From assembly GCA_030844895.1 (NCBI GenBank), contig CM061229.1, positions 122,525,682 to 122,589,681 of the forward strand: a stretch of 64,000 bases of DNA, in the 5' to 3' direction. The position numbers and the translations under genes were made by a program. The notes beneath the pieces are model-generated. The model was given only the letters and a program-made list of their open reading frames with translations, made no database searches and was not told the DNA's origin. The DNA comes from Ambrosia x helenae. Taxonomy: Eukaryota > Streptophyta > Magnoliopsida > Asterales > Asteraceae. Below are positions 31,523-41,943 of the stretch, one piece after another. Each line of letters opens with the position of its first letter. The first letter of the stretch is position 1.

Positions 31523-34197
31523 ATGGAAGATAGAGACTTGTCGGAAGAAGAGAAGTGGATTATGGAGGAGTGTAGAGTACGAGTCAACGAGATAAATGAT
31601 GCAAAAAACAAAGATTTAAAGCAACGGTCAAGAGTGAAATGGGCGGCTTTGGGAGATGAAAATTCCGGATTCTTTCACCGAGTAATTAATGGTAGAAGAT
31701 CGGTAAACGCTATCCCGGGTATTGAAGTGAATGGAGAATGGTGTTCGAAACCGGCGATGGTTAAGCGAGAGATACTTCGACATTTTAGAAGGCATTTCAG
31801 TGAAGAATGTGTTGAGAGGCCAAGTCTGAGGTGCGATAATGTGAAGAAGTTGTCCGAAGATTTGGGATGCAAGCTCGTGGGATCTTTTTCAAAAGAAGAG
31901 ATAAAAAAAGCGGTGTTTGATTGTGGGAAAGATAAGGCGCCAGGCCCCGATGGTTTTAATTTTCACTTTGTTCACGAGTTTTGGGATGTGCTAGAGGAGG
32001 ATTTTGTGAAGATTTTTGAAGAGTTCTTTGATACGGGATACATCAAGCCGGAGTGTAGCCTTTCGTTTATTACTTTGGTGCCTAAATGCAAGAATCCTAC
32101 AAGTATGAAGGAGTTTCGACCCATCAATTTGATTGGTATGGTTAATAAGGTGATTTCAAAATTATTGGCGAATAGAATTAAAGGTGTCATGGGAGAGGTT
32201 ATTTCGGAATCGCAATCGGCGTTTTTGAAAGATAGATACATTTTGGATGGGCCTCTCGTGGTAAATGAATTGTTGACTTGGTTGAAGCGAAAAAAGAAAA
32301 AGGCATTTTTATTAAAAATTGATTTTGAGAAGGCGTATGATAATGTGAATTGGGGGTTTTTAATTTCGATGTTAGAGCAAATGAACTTTCCTTCTCGTTG
32401 GTGTATGTGGGTTTTAGGCATTCTTAAAGGTGCTAGATCGGCGGTTTTGGTGAACGGATCTCCCACATTTGAGTTCGGGTGCCAAAAGGGTTGAGACAAG
32501 GTGACCCTTTATCTCCATTTTTGTTCCTAGTGGTGATGGAAGCGCTCTCGTTGGCTATTAACAAGGCAGTGGATATTGGGAACTTCAAAGGAGTTAAGAT
32601 TGACAATGAAGGTACAAATATTTCTCATCTTTTTTACGCCGATGATGCACTTATTATCGGAGAATGGTCGGAGGAGAATATGTTGAATTTGGCAAGGTTG
32701 CTAAGGTGTTTTCATGTATGCTCGGGATTGAAAATAAATATCAACAAGTCTAATTTGTTTGGGGTTGGTATATGTGAAGAAGAAACGGAAGTTATGGCGG
32801 GGACTATTGGGTGTAGAAGTGGTAATCTTCCTTTTGAGTATTTGGGTATTAAGGTAGGCGCGAATATGAATAGATGTTCGAGTTGGAAGAAAGTTATTGA
32901 TGTTTTTGAATCAAGATTAGCGGGTTGGAAATCTAAGTTATTATCTATTGGAGACCGGGTGATTCTTATAAAAGCCGTTCTTGAAAGTCTCCCCATTTAT
33001 TATTTCTCGCTTTACAAAGCGCCTAGGAAGGTTGTGGAGAAGTTAGAAAGGGTTATGCGGAGATTTTTATGGACGGGGTCGAGTGTGGGTAATAAGGTGC
33101 ATTGGCTGTGTTGGGATCGAGTCACGACACTGAAAAAATATGGTGGTTTGGGCATAAAAAAGTTAGAAGTTATTAATGAGGCTTTATTGTTCAAGTGGGC
33201 GTGGAGGTATCGAAATAACAAAGAAGCGCTGTGGACAAGAGTTATAGAAGGGTGTCATAAAAATAACAACATGTGGGAGGCGCTTCCGGTTAACAAATAC
33301 GCAGCAGGGACTTGGAAAGCGATAGTAAAGGTGGTAGCTGGAATGAAGGTAAATGAAGTGGCTGCGCACACGTTTATTAGAGCAAAAAATTAGGGACGGG
33401 GTTTCTGTGAGATTTTGGATGGACATATGGCTAGGTGACACTCCACTTAGGCATCGGTGGCCTCTGTTATACCGGTTAGAAGAGAACAAAAGCTGTACAG
33501 TAGCAGAAAGAACAAAAAGAGAGGGGGATAAGTTGATTATTGAGGCTGATTGGATTAGTAATATGCAGACAGCGGATGAGCTGCTGCAGTGGGTCAATAT
33601 GTGCGATGCAGTGGATAGTGTTTCGGCTGGAATGGGCTCCGATGGGTGGATATGGGCTGCAGAAGGGCAGAAAGAATTCTCAGTAAAAGGGGTATCGGAA
33701 TTGCTGCTGAAAAAGTATGGATATGGGTCGCACTTTGTTATTAAGTGGTTATCTTGGGTTCCCCTTAAGTGTTTCATAATGGTGTGGAGGGCGGAAATGA
33801 ATCGAATTCCAACGAAGGACGCACTAGTGCAGCGGAACATCAACATTCAGGACACCTCCTGCTCGTGGTGTGGGCATCCAGTAGAGACAGAAGTGCATGT
33901 GCTGATTGGGTGCGTTATTGCGGATACGGTTTGGGATCGGATAAGTGTTTGGTGTGGGATACCTCCGATATATGCTTTCAGTATACAAGATTTGCTGCAA
34001 CTCTACAAAAAGGTCCGGGATGTAAAATGAAAAAGAAGATAGTTCACGGGATTGTGATGGTGACTTTGTGGGCGATTTGGAAGGCGAGGAATGAGACGAT
34101 TTTTAAGGGGGTTCAAGCTAGTGTAGATAAAATAGTTTCTAGTGTTAAATCGTTATCTTTTCTTTGGTTTAACAATAGAACAAAATGTAATAGCTAG
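31523..34197 (+). pseudogene. LINE ORF2: reverse transcriptase and zinc-binding C-terminus (three frame breaks)
   Basis: The RT core is complete: KDKAPGPDGFNFHFVHEFW, FITLVPK, FRPINLIG, SQSAFLKDRYILDG, KIDFEKAYDNVNW and RQGDPLSPFLF. The catalytic FYADDALII follows (near 32634), then SGLKININKSNLFG and EYLGIKVG. The tail carries FLWTGS, RFWMDIWLGD, and the zf-RVT region WRAEMNRIPTKDAL with SCSWCGHPVETEVHVL. There is no upstream endonuclease domain. The frame breaks at a G run (32488-32490, just before RQGD), at an A run (33384-33389) and near an A run around 34006-34030. Between these the frames are clean. This is an L1-clade non-LTR element; it has no host role. Confidence 0.95.
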
Positions 34198-34291
34198 TTT
34201 GGAAAGATTGGTGTCGTAATCCGATGTATATGTTGTAATGGGGTGAGCCTTCGGGCCTCGTTTTGAGGTCCGTTTTTTGGCGTTGGTTTAA

Positions 34292-35351
34292 TCTATTAAT
34301 CTATTAATCTATTAATATATATAAAAGAATTGAACATTGCTGACGTGGCGTGCAATGGTGCTTTCAACCTCTCCATGAAACTGCCACGTGGCATCATAAT
34401 TGAAATATTTTAGTGTTTTTGAATTATTTCTCTTTTTAATTAAATTGAGTTATTTTAGGAAAAAAGAATTTAAAAATAAATTTAAAATTTTCTCTCTCAT
34501 GTTTCCTCCTATAATTTTTAAACGTTTATATCTTTTATATACGAGATTTTTTAAAGAAAAAAATTACACCAAATTAACGAGCGTTTTATTATCTTTCCAA
34601 CGAGTACCATAGAGCTATATAAAGAACGAAGAAAAAATCAACTATTTTTTGTGGGGTTTCGTTCATACAGGAAAAAAACACACAAAGTGTTCATGTTATT
34701 AATTAATCATGTTTTTTTCTTTTAAACTAGGTTCTTAACTACGATGTTGAAAATCAGCCCAATCGCCATGTTATCATTGGAATTTTACTAGGTATACTTC
34801 ATCAAGGGAAGCTAGGAGAAAGAATCGCGCAACACTGCAACACATGGTGTCACTTTATAGCAAGGTTATTTTTTTTTATTTATTTAATTACAAGAGTATT
34901 AATTATTACTATTAGTATTAGTATTATTAGAATGGTTATATTTTTCAACCCCGGGATGCTCCCAGGAAGAATTGATAGTTGTTGTCGTGGCGTTCAATGG
35001 TGCCTCAACCATCTCTTGATTATGCCACGTGGCATAATGAAATGCAATGGTTACAACTTCCAACTTAAGTGTTTGTTTAGTTGATTAGGTTAGGAATTAT
35101 AAGAGCCATTAGAATGTGAGAAATTAGAGAGATGTGATGAGTTTTTTAATAGTTGCAGCTTACATAAGTGATTCTTTACATGATTACTGATTAGGTTTTA
35201 GATTAGGGATTATGAGTTATTACTGATTAGAATACTATGAACATGCAATGATTGAGAGATTTTGTGGTTAGTTAACCTGAGCCATTTGCAATAGGTTATG
35301 ACGTAAAAGTAGATTTTTCAACCCCGGGACCCTCCCGAGGTAATCAGCTAG
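34292..35351 (+). mobile_element. Composite Helitron, 1,060 bp, inside the LINE
   Basis: It starts A|TC with three atctatta repeats and TATATATAAAAG, followed by the gctgacgtggcg to gccacgtggc palindrome (34340-34390). A first 3'-like hairpin (CCCCGGGATGCTCCCAGG, 34949-34966) has a mismatch and no CTAG. Directly after it come a second, different subterminal palindrome (tcgtggcg to gccacgtggc, 34985-35034) and a second hairpin CCCCGGGACCCTCCCGAGG (35322-35340) with CTAG at 35348-35351 before T. The first part is related to Helitron 1. Confidence 0.85.
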
Positions 35352-35352
35352 T

Positions 35353-35560
35353 GAAAGTATATTTTCAAAAAAAAAAGAAGATTTAATACATGTTTAATGT
35401 TTTTCATAACCGTGTAAATCTTTTTAAGGGCCAATATTGTAACACGTGTGTACTTTTAGGTGAAAAAGAGGCTACTGCACACGTGTAAAACCGGCTTAAT
35501 TAGCCAAACCGGTTTAAAACCGGACCGTTCTCGATGATTACAATAAACAAGACACGTATC
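35353..35560. other. LINE tail and upstream region of the ELM2 gene
   Basis: After the LINE poly(A) and duplicated target site the region has two CACGTG-containing words (aacacgtgtg at about 35441, cacacgtgtaa at about 35478), G-box cores that could serve the ELM2 gene. This is inference from motif only. Confidence 0.35.
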
Positions 35561-35932
35561 CAATCACCCCTCTTTTTTCATCGTACTCCTTATATGATCG
35601 ACCTTCGATTTCTCTTTGTTTTCCAAATCAACACCCAAATCGTGTCCCTTATTCGTTATCCTCTCCTCTTCCTCTATCCATCGATATAATTTTTGTCGAA
35701 TTTCATTTCTCCTAACTAATTTTAGGGTTAGGGTTCGTTGTTTGAATCTTCGTACATAAGACCTTTTTTTCTTCGATCCGTTATATATTCTTTGTGGGTT
35801 TTTGATCTCTTTTAATAACCCTATGTTCATTCTTTGAAAAATTATACATTGTTCGGTGTAATTTGTATCTAGGGTTTCGAAGCGCTCGTGTTGTGAAAGT
35901 TCGTGTTATTTGTAAATTGATAGAGGGATTCG

Positions 35933-36807
35933 GTAAGTATGGTTGTTAATTACTTTTTGTTATCATCATTGACGTAAAAATTGTTGATTGAATCATGTTA
36001 ATGTCTAGGGTTAGGGTTTCAAGAAAAAAATTGGGGATTATGTAATTTTATTAAATTGACCATTTCAATGCCTGTAATTCGTCTAGGAATTAAAAGTTAT
36101 GGTCATAAGAAAGTGAATTTTTGTAATTTGTTGTCTTAAAAATTTTCTTTTATTTATAAACAATTGATTGTATACATTTCTGTAATTTTTTGAAGTTATG
36201 TTAATATTTTTGAGGACTTTTAGTGTTCTGATAAGTGATAATATTGGCTTGCTAATAAGTGCCGCCCTGCATGCACATGTGAATACAACTATAGCATTGC
36301 ATGTAAACTAATGTGGAAGTGTGTTAATAGATTTTTTGTTTCTTTGACAATTTTGAGCATAAAAATTAGTGATAGGGATTATCGAGTTAATACGGCAATT
36401 TGTATCATCTGTCTAATACTTGGTATGTTGTTTATGATTCAATAACAATGACAATGACAATTCTTTATGTTATCTAGAGTCGAACGACTTTAGGATTCGT
36501 TATTATCCATCGCATTGTCCCCTGTATTTAAGTTAAGATATGATGTCACTTTTGTCGGTGTTATCTGAAACAAGTATAACACACCGTGCGAATCTGAAGA
36601 AAACATATATTGTTTTGTGATAGATATAGGATAATCAGTGCTGCTGATATGTTTATTTATTTATTTATTGTTTAAATAAATACATCTTCTTGTATATCTT
36701 TAGTAACACGTCAGTTTTCACAGTTTCATTAATTTTAGAAACTTTCGCTGTATATTATATCTGCATGTTGTATGTTAATCTGTGTTTATCTCTAGATATC
36801 ATTGCAG
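35933..36807 (+). other. 5' UTR intron of the ELM2-SANT gene
   Basis: Donor GGATTCG|GTAAGTATGG at 35933 and acceptor ATCATTGCAG ending at 36807, six bases before the ATG. The leader exon would lie in about 35570-35932, which contains no long open frame on this strand. A minus-strand frame there (35564-35830) is not convincing. Confidence 0.7.
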
Positions 36808-36813
36808 GTGGTG

Positions 36814-38640
36814 ATGGGAACTAAACGGGCCTTTGAAGAAGATCTGCAGGAGTTTATTAAGCACCCAAAACATATCGATTATTGCATCAAACCACCTGCA
36901 GTTACTGAAACTAAACATCCTCTTGAAACCGTTCACGTTGTTGGGATTCCAGGTACGAAGAGTATTAAAATATGTTATATATTGCATATTATTTTGATTC
37001 ATTTTTTAGTTATCCTGGTGGTACATTTTTACTAGTTATTTGGCAACAAACTTATATGATACTTGAACAAGAAAGAAATTATTGATCTTTATGGTATCTA
37101 AAATCTGTCTATTGTAATTGCATCAAATATGGATTAGTTTTTTTAGAACGTATATTCCATATATATGTTTTTACGACGGGCTTTACGGTATCCATTTTAC
37201 AAACAGTCAACAGTCTGTTTGTAAAACAGACTGTTTTTACGACGGGCTTATTAATTTACATGTTTTGCAATGCGTAAACATAAGGTTCTGTTGTAATATA
37301 TTAACAAACGGTTATGTCGTTATCTGGTTTTTCCTTATAAAGTACACGTGTTTGCGTACTTTTGTTTATATATCATACTCAGTTATGCCTCGTTGTTTGG
37401 AATAGGTGAAAATGGCATTTATGTCCCTGATATGGTTGTCAAGGGGCTTGAAATTGATGAACCATTACCGCTGGTGACTGGAATTGACACTAGTGAAGAT
37501 GATTCTGGATCCGGGCCGGTGTTTCCTTCTAATCTTTTCTCTGAACTTTTTGAATATAATCTCCCAAGGAGACCACTGTTTCATTACGAAGATATATATT
37601 CATCACTACTGAATAGATCTCCCAGAAAAGAGATTCCTATTGGACCAAATCATCAAGCTGATGTTCCTGAATTCGACCCTGAGATGGCTAAAAAATATCG
37701 GGAGGATAGTGGAATGGAGCGTTTCTTGGGAGTTTGTGTCATTTCAAGTCATCACTATATCGTTAATTCTTCAAGTGATATCCTAATAGATTGCAAGTGT
37801 TCTGATCATGGTTCAATTAGATGTGTGCAACAACATGTGAAAGAAGCCCGTTTGAACTTAAAAGAATGCTACGGGGATGGAAAGTTTGCTGATATGGGAA
37901 TGCTTGATATGGGAGAAGAAGTCGCAAGTAGATGGAGTGAAGAAGAAGAACGACTTTTTCATGATGTTGTTTACTCAAACCCTGTATCTGTCGGCAGAAA
38001 GTTCTGGGAACAGCTAGCCATTGCATTTCCTTCTAGGACAAAGAAGGAACTCGTGAGCTATTACTTTAACGTCTTCATTTTACGTAGACGGGCTGTTCAG
38101 AACCGAGCACCCTATTTGGATATCGACAGTGATGATGACGAATGGTGCGGAAGCTATGGAGCGAGTTTTGGGGACAGAGTAGAAGATGATGACTTTGTTG
38201 TTGGTGATCATGATTCCTTTTCTGAAGATGGTGGCGTTGGTGGTAATTACGATGGTGATGCTATTGGCATGGATGATGAGGAAGTTGATGTAGAATCATC
38301 TGTAATTAAGAATGAAAACATGGTTATAGTCGAAGGTAAGCAAGACGGCATCATTGAAGAAATCTCTGGTGGCGTTGATGGTATTTATGATGGTGATGAC
38401 ATTGGCATGGATGGTAAGAAAGTTGATGTGGAATCATCTTTAATTATGAATGGAAACGAGGCTACCATCGAAGGTGAGCAAGATGGCATCATTGAAGAAA
38501 TCTTTGGTGGCATCGATGGTAAAGTTGATGTAGAGTCATCTGTAATTAAGAATGAAAACAAGGCTACAAGAGAAGGTGAACAAGATGGCATGATTGAAGA
38601 AATCTCCGGGTATTCTAAAAATGGCGAGAACGCTATCTAG
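36814..38640 (+). CDS. ELM2 and SANT domain protein (chromatin-associated)
   Basis: Two coding exons, 36814-36952 and 37406-38640, join in phase across GIPG|ENGIYVP and give 457 residues. The ELM2 part includes KEIPIGPNHQADVPEFDP at about residues 121-138. A SANT/Myb-like domain follows (about 219-277): SRWSEEEERLFHDVVYSNP, GRKFWEQLAIAFP, KKELVSYYFNVF. ELM2-SANT proteins act in the nucleus in histone deacetylase type complexes. The plant members (Arabidopsis At1g13880, At1g26580, At2g03470 group) have no assigned function that I know. The C-terminal third is very acidic and has three imperfect repeats of about 46 residues (VDVESSVIKNEN then EGEQDGIIEEISG). The intron has no open coding that continues the exon. 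I am sure of the domains, not of the role. Confidence 0.93.
38222..38622 (+). repeat. In-gene tandem repeat (acidic tail)
   Basis: About 138-bp coding units repeat 2.7 times, each ending in codons for DGIIEEISG or a close variant. The third lacks the DGDDIGMD part. In-frame growth by duplication. Confidence 0.85.
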
Positions 38641-38996
38641 TAAATGAAAAAATCTTGATGGTATGTGGTTTTCGTTTATGTTAAGTCTTGTTTGTTTTTT
38701 GTTTTTGTTTTGTTTTGGACATCATTGATGAGTTGCACATACAAAATGGGATTTGAGGTTTCCTTTTGTTCTTATTGTTTTGGTTCTTTATAAACCCTGA
38801 TTGATTGGGTTCTTAAATGTATAGAGGAATAATGAAAGTTGGATGGATGGGTTCTGCAAATAAAAGATGAATTTGGGTTTGGGTGCGTTGAAATGGAAAT
38901 TGGTTGGTTTGACTTTAGGAGGTAGCAGGGTGGTGTGTAACAAATGTGACTGTTGAAAAGATGATAATAATATTGAAGTTTATGTCTTTTAATTGT
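38641..38996 (+). other. ELM2 gene 3' region
   Basis: T/G-rich 3' UTR-like sequence, no other gene seen. Confidence 0.4.
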
Positions 38997-39005
38997 TATT
39001 TTATA

Positions 39006-39436
39006 GAGTTAATAGCCATTTTCGTCCCTGAGGTTTGGGCCAGTTTGTCACTCCAGTACAAAAGTTTTTTTTTTTGCAATTCCTTCCCTGAGGTTTGGAT
39101 TTTTTTGCCAAATTCCTTTTCACTAACCTAGTTAAAAAAGGTCGTTAGTGTCAGGGGTATTTTTGTCTTTTTACTTTCAATTTAAAATTTTAATAAAAAA
39201 TCTTACCCCACCTCACCCCTACCCCATCCCACCCCATCCCCACCCCCTATATCTCTCTCTCTCCTCTCTCTTTCACTCTCTACTCTCTCTCTCTCTTTCT
39301 TTTTCACTGTCTCTCTCTCTAGATCTCTGCTCTTCTTTTAATCATATTTGCTTGAAGCCAAGTGCTGGTAATTTCTTTCCACCCTTAGAATTGTTTTTGT
39401 CCATACAAAACTTAATCAGGTTGTACGCTTTTTCAC

Positions 39437-39488
<52 letters not shown>

Positions 39489-40339
39489 CAAAACTTTTTA
39501 GCAAGATTGCTTCATTTCAGCAGTTCATCCCATGTGAATCAGAGGTGAATGGGTTGGTTTTGGTGGTCACAGTGGGGCTTGTTTGGGATGGTTTTGGGTC
39601 TCGAATGGTGTTGGTTCAACTCGGGTCAAGGACCAGGTCCGATCAAGGTTCTAGAGTCGGGTCTTGATCGTTGTTTGGGTCTCGGCAAGGGTTAGGTGTC
39701 AAGATGATGGTTGTTTGGTGGTGATGACCGGTAGTGGTTTCAACTTGGTTGTGGTGGTCAGGTGTGTCATGGTGGTTTGGTCTGGTCCAGATTTGATTCG
39801 GTTCAGGCTTAGTTCGGATCAGATCTGGATTCGGTTCAGGTTTGATGCGGGTTTGGTTCGATCTAGATAGTTCGTTGGTTGGATTCCGGTTTTGGTCACG
39901 GGTTTCAAGTTGTAGCCGGGTCTTGTTGTGGATTCCGGTTGGACACGGGTAATTATTAGTGAGGAGATAGAGAGGGAGGGAGGGAGGGAGGGAGCAGCGA
40001 TGGTGGATTTAGGGTGGAGGTAGTGTGGCAGCGGTGGGTTTAAGGTGGGGCGGTGGTTGATGCAGTGGTGATATGGTGGTGTTGGGTTGATTGTGACATG
40101 GTGGTTGTGTTTAAAAGGGGGAAGAAGATGAGTGATGATTTTACCATATTGTCCTTCATTAAAGTGGAAAAAAGACAAACCTACCCTTAACACTAACGAG
40201 CTTTTTTAACTGGGTTAGTGAAAAGGACGAATTTGGCAAAAAAAATCCAAACCTCAGGGAAGGAATTGCAAAAAATAAAACTTTTGTACTGGAGTGGCAA
40301 ACTGGCCCAAACCTCAGGGACGAAAATGGCTATTAACTC
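39006..40339. mobile_element. Mutator-like element, 1,334 bp, long TIRs
   Basis: Terminal inverted repeats of about 170 bp begin GAGTTAATAGCCATTTTCGT and are flanked by a perfect 9-bp duplication TATTTTATA (38997-39005 and 40340-40348). The 9-bp size and long TIRs identify a non-autonomous MULE. The interior has a CT-rich tract (39250-39325), an (AAT)n run (39440-39488), a G-rich stretch with ggttcggttcagg words, and a (GGGA)n run at 39974-39993 that could form a G-quadruplex. No transposase and no captured gene that I can name. Confidence 0.93.
39440..39488. repeat. (AAT)n microsatellite
   Basis: About 16 units inside the Mutator-like element. Confidence 0.95.
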
Positions 40340-40504
40340 TATTTTATATTAAAACAATCTTTGATGAGACCAACTATGATACTAGATAGCAATAAACCAA
40401 CTTGTTTTTCTAATTATCTAAATAACTATCATAACCCAACATTGACTCAATTGGTGGTCCCTAGCCAATCTCTACTTGCAATCAGCCCAACCTAACCACC
40501 GATA

Positions 40505-40735
40505 TTTTCCAACTTTAGTCTCGATTGTTAGCAGCAGTTAATGCGATTTCTATGAGGATGTCATTTCAGATAATACTGGAACAGTGCGGTTTACAGATCG
40601 ATTTTTGTTTCAGCTTACACTAATTGATTCATGTAGTACTTGTTTAAATACATTTTCCAACTTTGATCTCGATTGTCAGCAGTTAACGCGACTTCTAATG
40701 AGTATGTCATTTCGGATGATACTAGAACAATGTAT
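40505..40735 (+). repeat. Direct duplication, about 141-bp spacing
   Basis: ttttccaacttt, tctcgattgt, agcagttaa and gatgtcatttc occur in the same order at 40508-40590 and 40649-40733. No gene in this stretch. Confidence 0.75.
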
Positions 40736-40759
40736 GTCAATGGATGAGGTAAGATAAAT

Positions 40760-41043
40760 GTTTTCAGGACTGGATCGGACGTCGATTTGGACACCCCGGC
40801 GATTTCCGTTTCAACGAACCGGTCAACAAAGTCAACAAAAATCTCGAAAATTCTATGAAATCCGGTTCAACCTCTATAAAATCCGGTTCAACCAGTCCGA
40901 AATCCGGTCGGACCGACCGGTTCGCCTAACCAACCCGGTTCAACAACATACCTATCGAACCATGCAACTCGGGTTGGCCGAGGGTCCGATTCCCGGTCCA
41001 ACCAGTCGGACCGGCCGGTCCAATCCGGTCACAAAAACATTGG
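40760..41043. repeat. Inverted-repeat element, GC-rich, about 285 bp
   Basis: The left end atgttttcaggactggatcg pairs with the right end (reverse complement atgtttttgtgaccggattg). The interior is dense in ccggtccaacc/ggttggaccgg words. No clean target duplication was found, so the element class is open. Confidence 0.5.
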
Positions 41044-41122
41044 ATAAGATGGTTATCTCGGGGCTTGCCAGTTGTAAAAAAAATATACATAATAAAACTA
41101 AATCTATATATATTTCTATATA

Positions 41123-41940
41123 CTAGCAAGAACCCGCGTTGTAACGGAGCTGCACGTTGTTTAACTGTTGCATTTGGTTAATCGCATGGCTATTGTTTTT
41201 TGTTTGATTTGAAACGCCGTCAAAATGATGAGGAAAGTAAAGTGACAATCTATGCCGTTTGGTTGGAGTACCTAACTAATAATATGTTACATGCAAACCC
41301 CTATGTATGTGTTTGGTACAAAATTCGTTTATGCGAGCAAGATATTGTAGTGTGAACCCGTGAGTTGCAGCGAAATCGACAATTTACAGCGGTGGGAATC
41401 ATTGATGCTCTTTTGGTGAGCGTAATATAACCTAACAAGCCTTAAACACCTAATATATTTGTGTATTATGAAAGTTGTAAGAACTAAAAACATTAATCAT
41501 ATAGACATAAAGACATTCCCTACTTGTTAAACAACCAAAATCATTAACTAATTGTCAATGCAGCCGACAAAAGTTAAACAACCAAAATCATTCCAACAAA
41601 AGTTAAGCTATGGACGATCCTCTATTTGTTTGTTATTAAAGCTTTTTTATCATATCGAGCATCAATTCTCTTATGAGCCTTTGTGCATCATCATTTAATT
41701 TTAAAGCCCTTTTAACAACTCTCATGAATAGTAAAGCTTCATCATGGAAGTCATTTTCTGCTACACATTTGACATTGTTAATATGTGAAAACCTCAAGTC
41801 ACAAATATTAAACATGAAAGATTGGATCTATCACTCGAAGTTCTGGAAGATGATCCCTTTCTATTCTAACCTCTCTAGTAGAAACATCGTAATACCAACT
41901 TCTAAAATTTTGCAGGCATGGAGAGGGTTACTTGGGAATC
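41123..41940 (-). mobile_element. Possible reverse Helitron end with coding-like remnant
   Basis: On the minus strand the sequence CAACGCGGGTTCTTG followed by CTAG and T (41122-41126) looks like a Helitron 3' terminus. No matching 5' end was found. At 41640-41810 the minus strand reads HINNVKCVAENDFHDEALLF and then MRVVKRALKLNDDAQ, which looks like real protein but is from a family I do not recognise. Frames upstream of it on the same strand have stops. Confidence 0.3.
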
Positions 41941-41943
41941 TTA

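Larger units (their letters stand above)
31508..35376 (+). mobile_element. L1-type LINE, 5' truncated, with nested Helitron
   Basis: The element starts within ORF2, just before the RT domain, and ends in a run of ten A at 35367-35376. A 10-bp duplication GAAGATTTAA flanks it (31498-31507 and 35377-35386). The composite Helitron at 34292-35351 splits its 3' UTR, and removing it joins ggttta-a to t-gaaagtat. A poly(A) tail and a TSD together are the mark of target-primed reverse transcription. Confidence 0.9.

Noticed and set aside
33184..33846. 220-codon minus-strand frame
   Set aside because: Antisense of the LINE ORF2 C-terminal region. Length alone does not make it a gene.
39819..40193. 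124-codon His/Pro-rich minus-strand frame
   Set aside because: Reverse of ggtggt-rich low-complexity DNA in the Mutator-like element.
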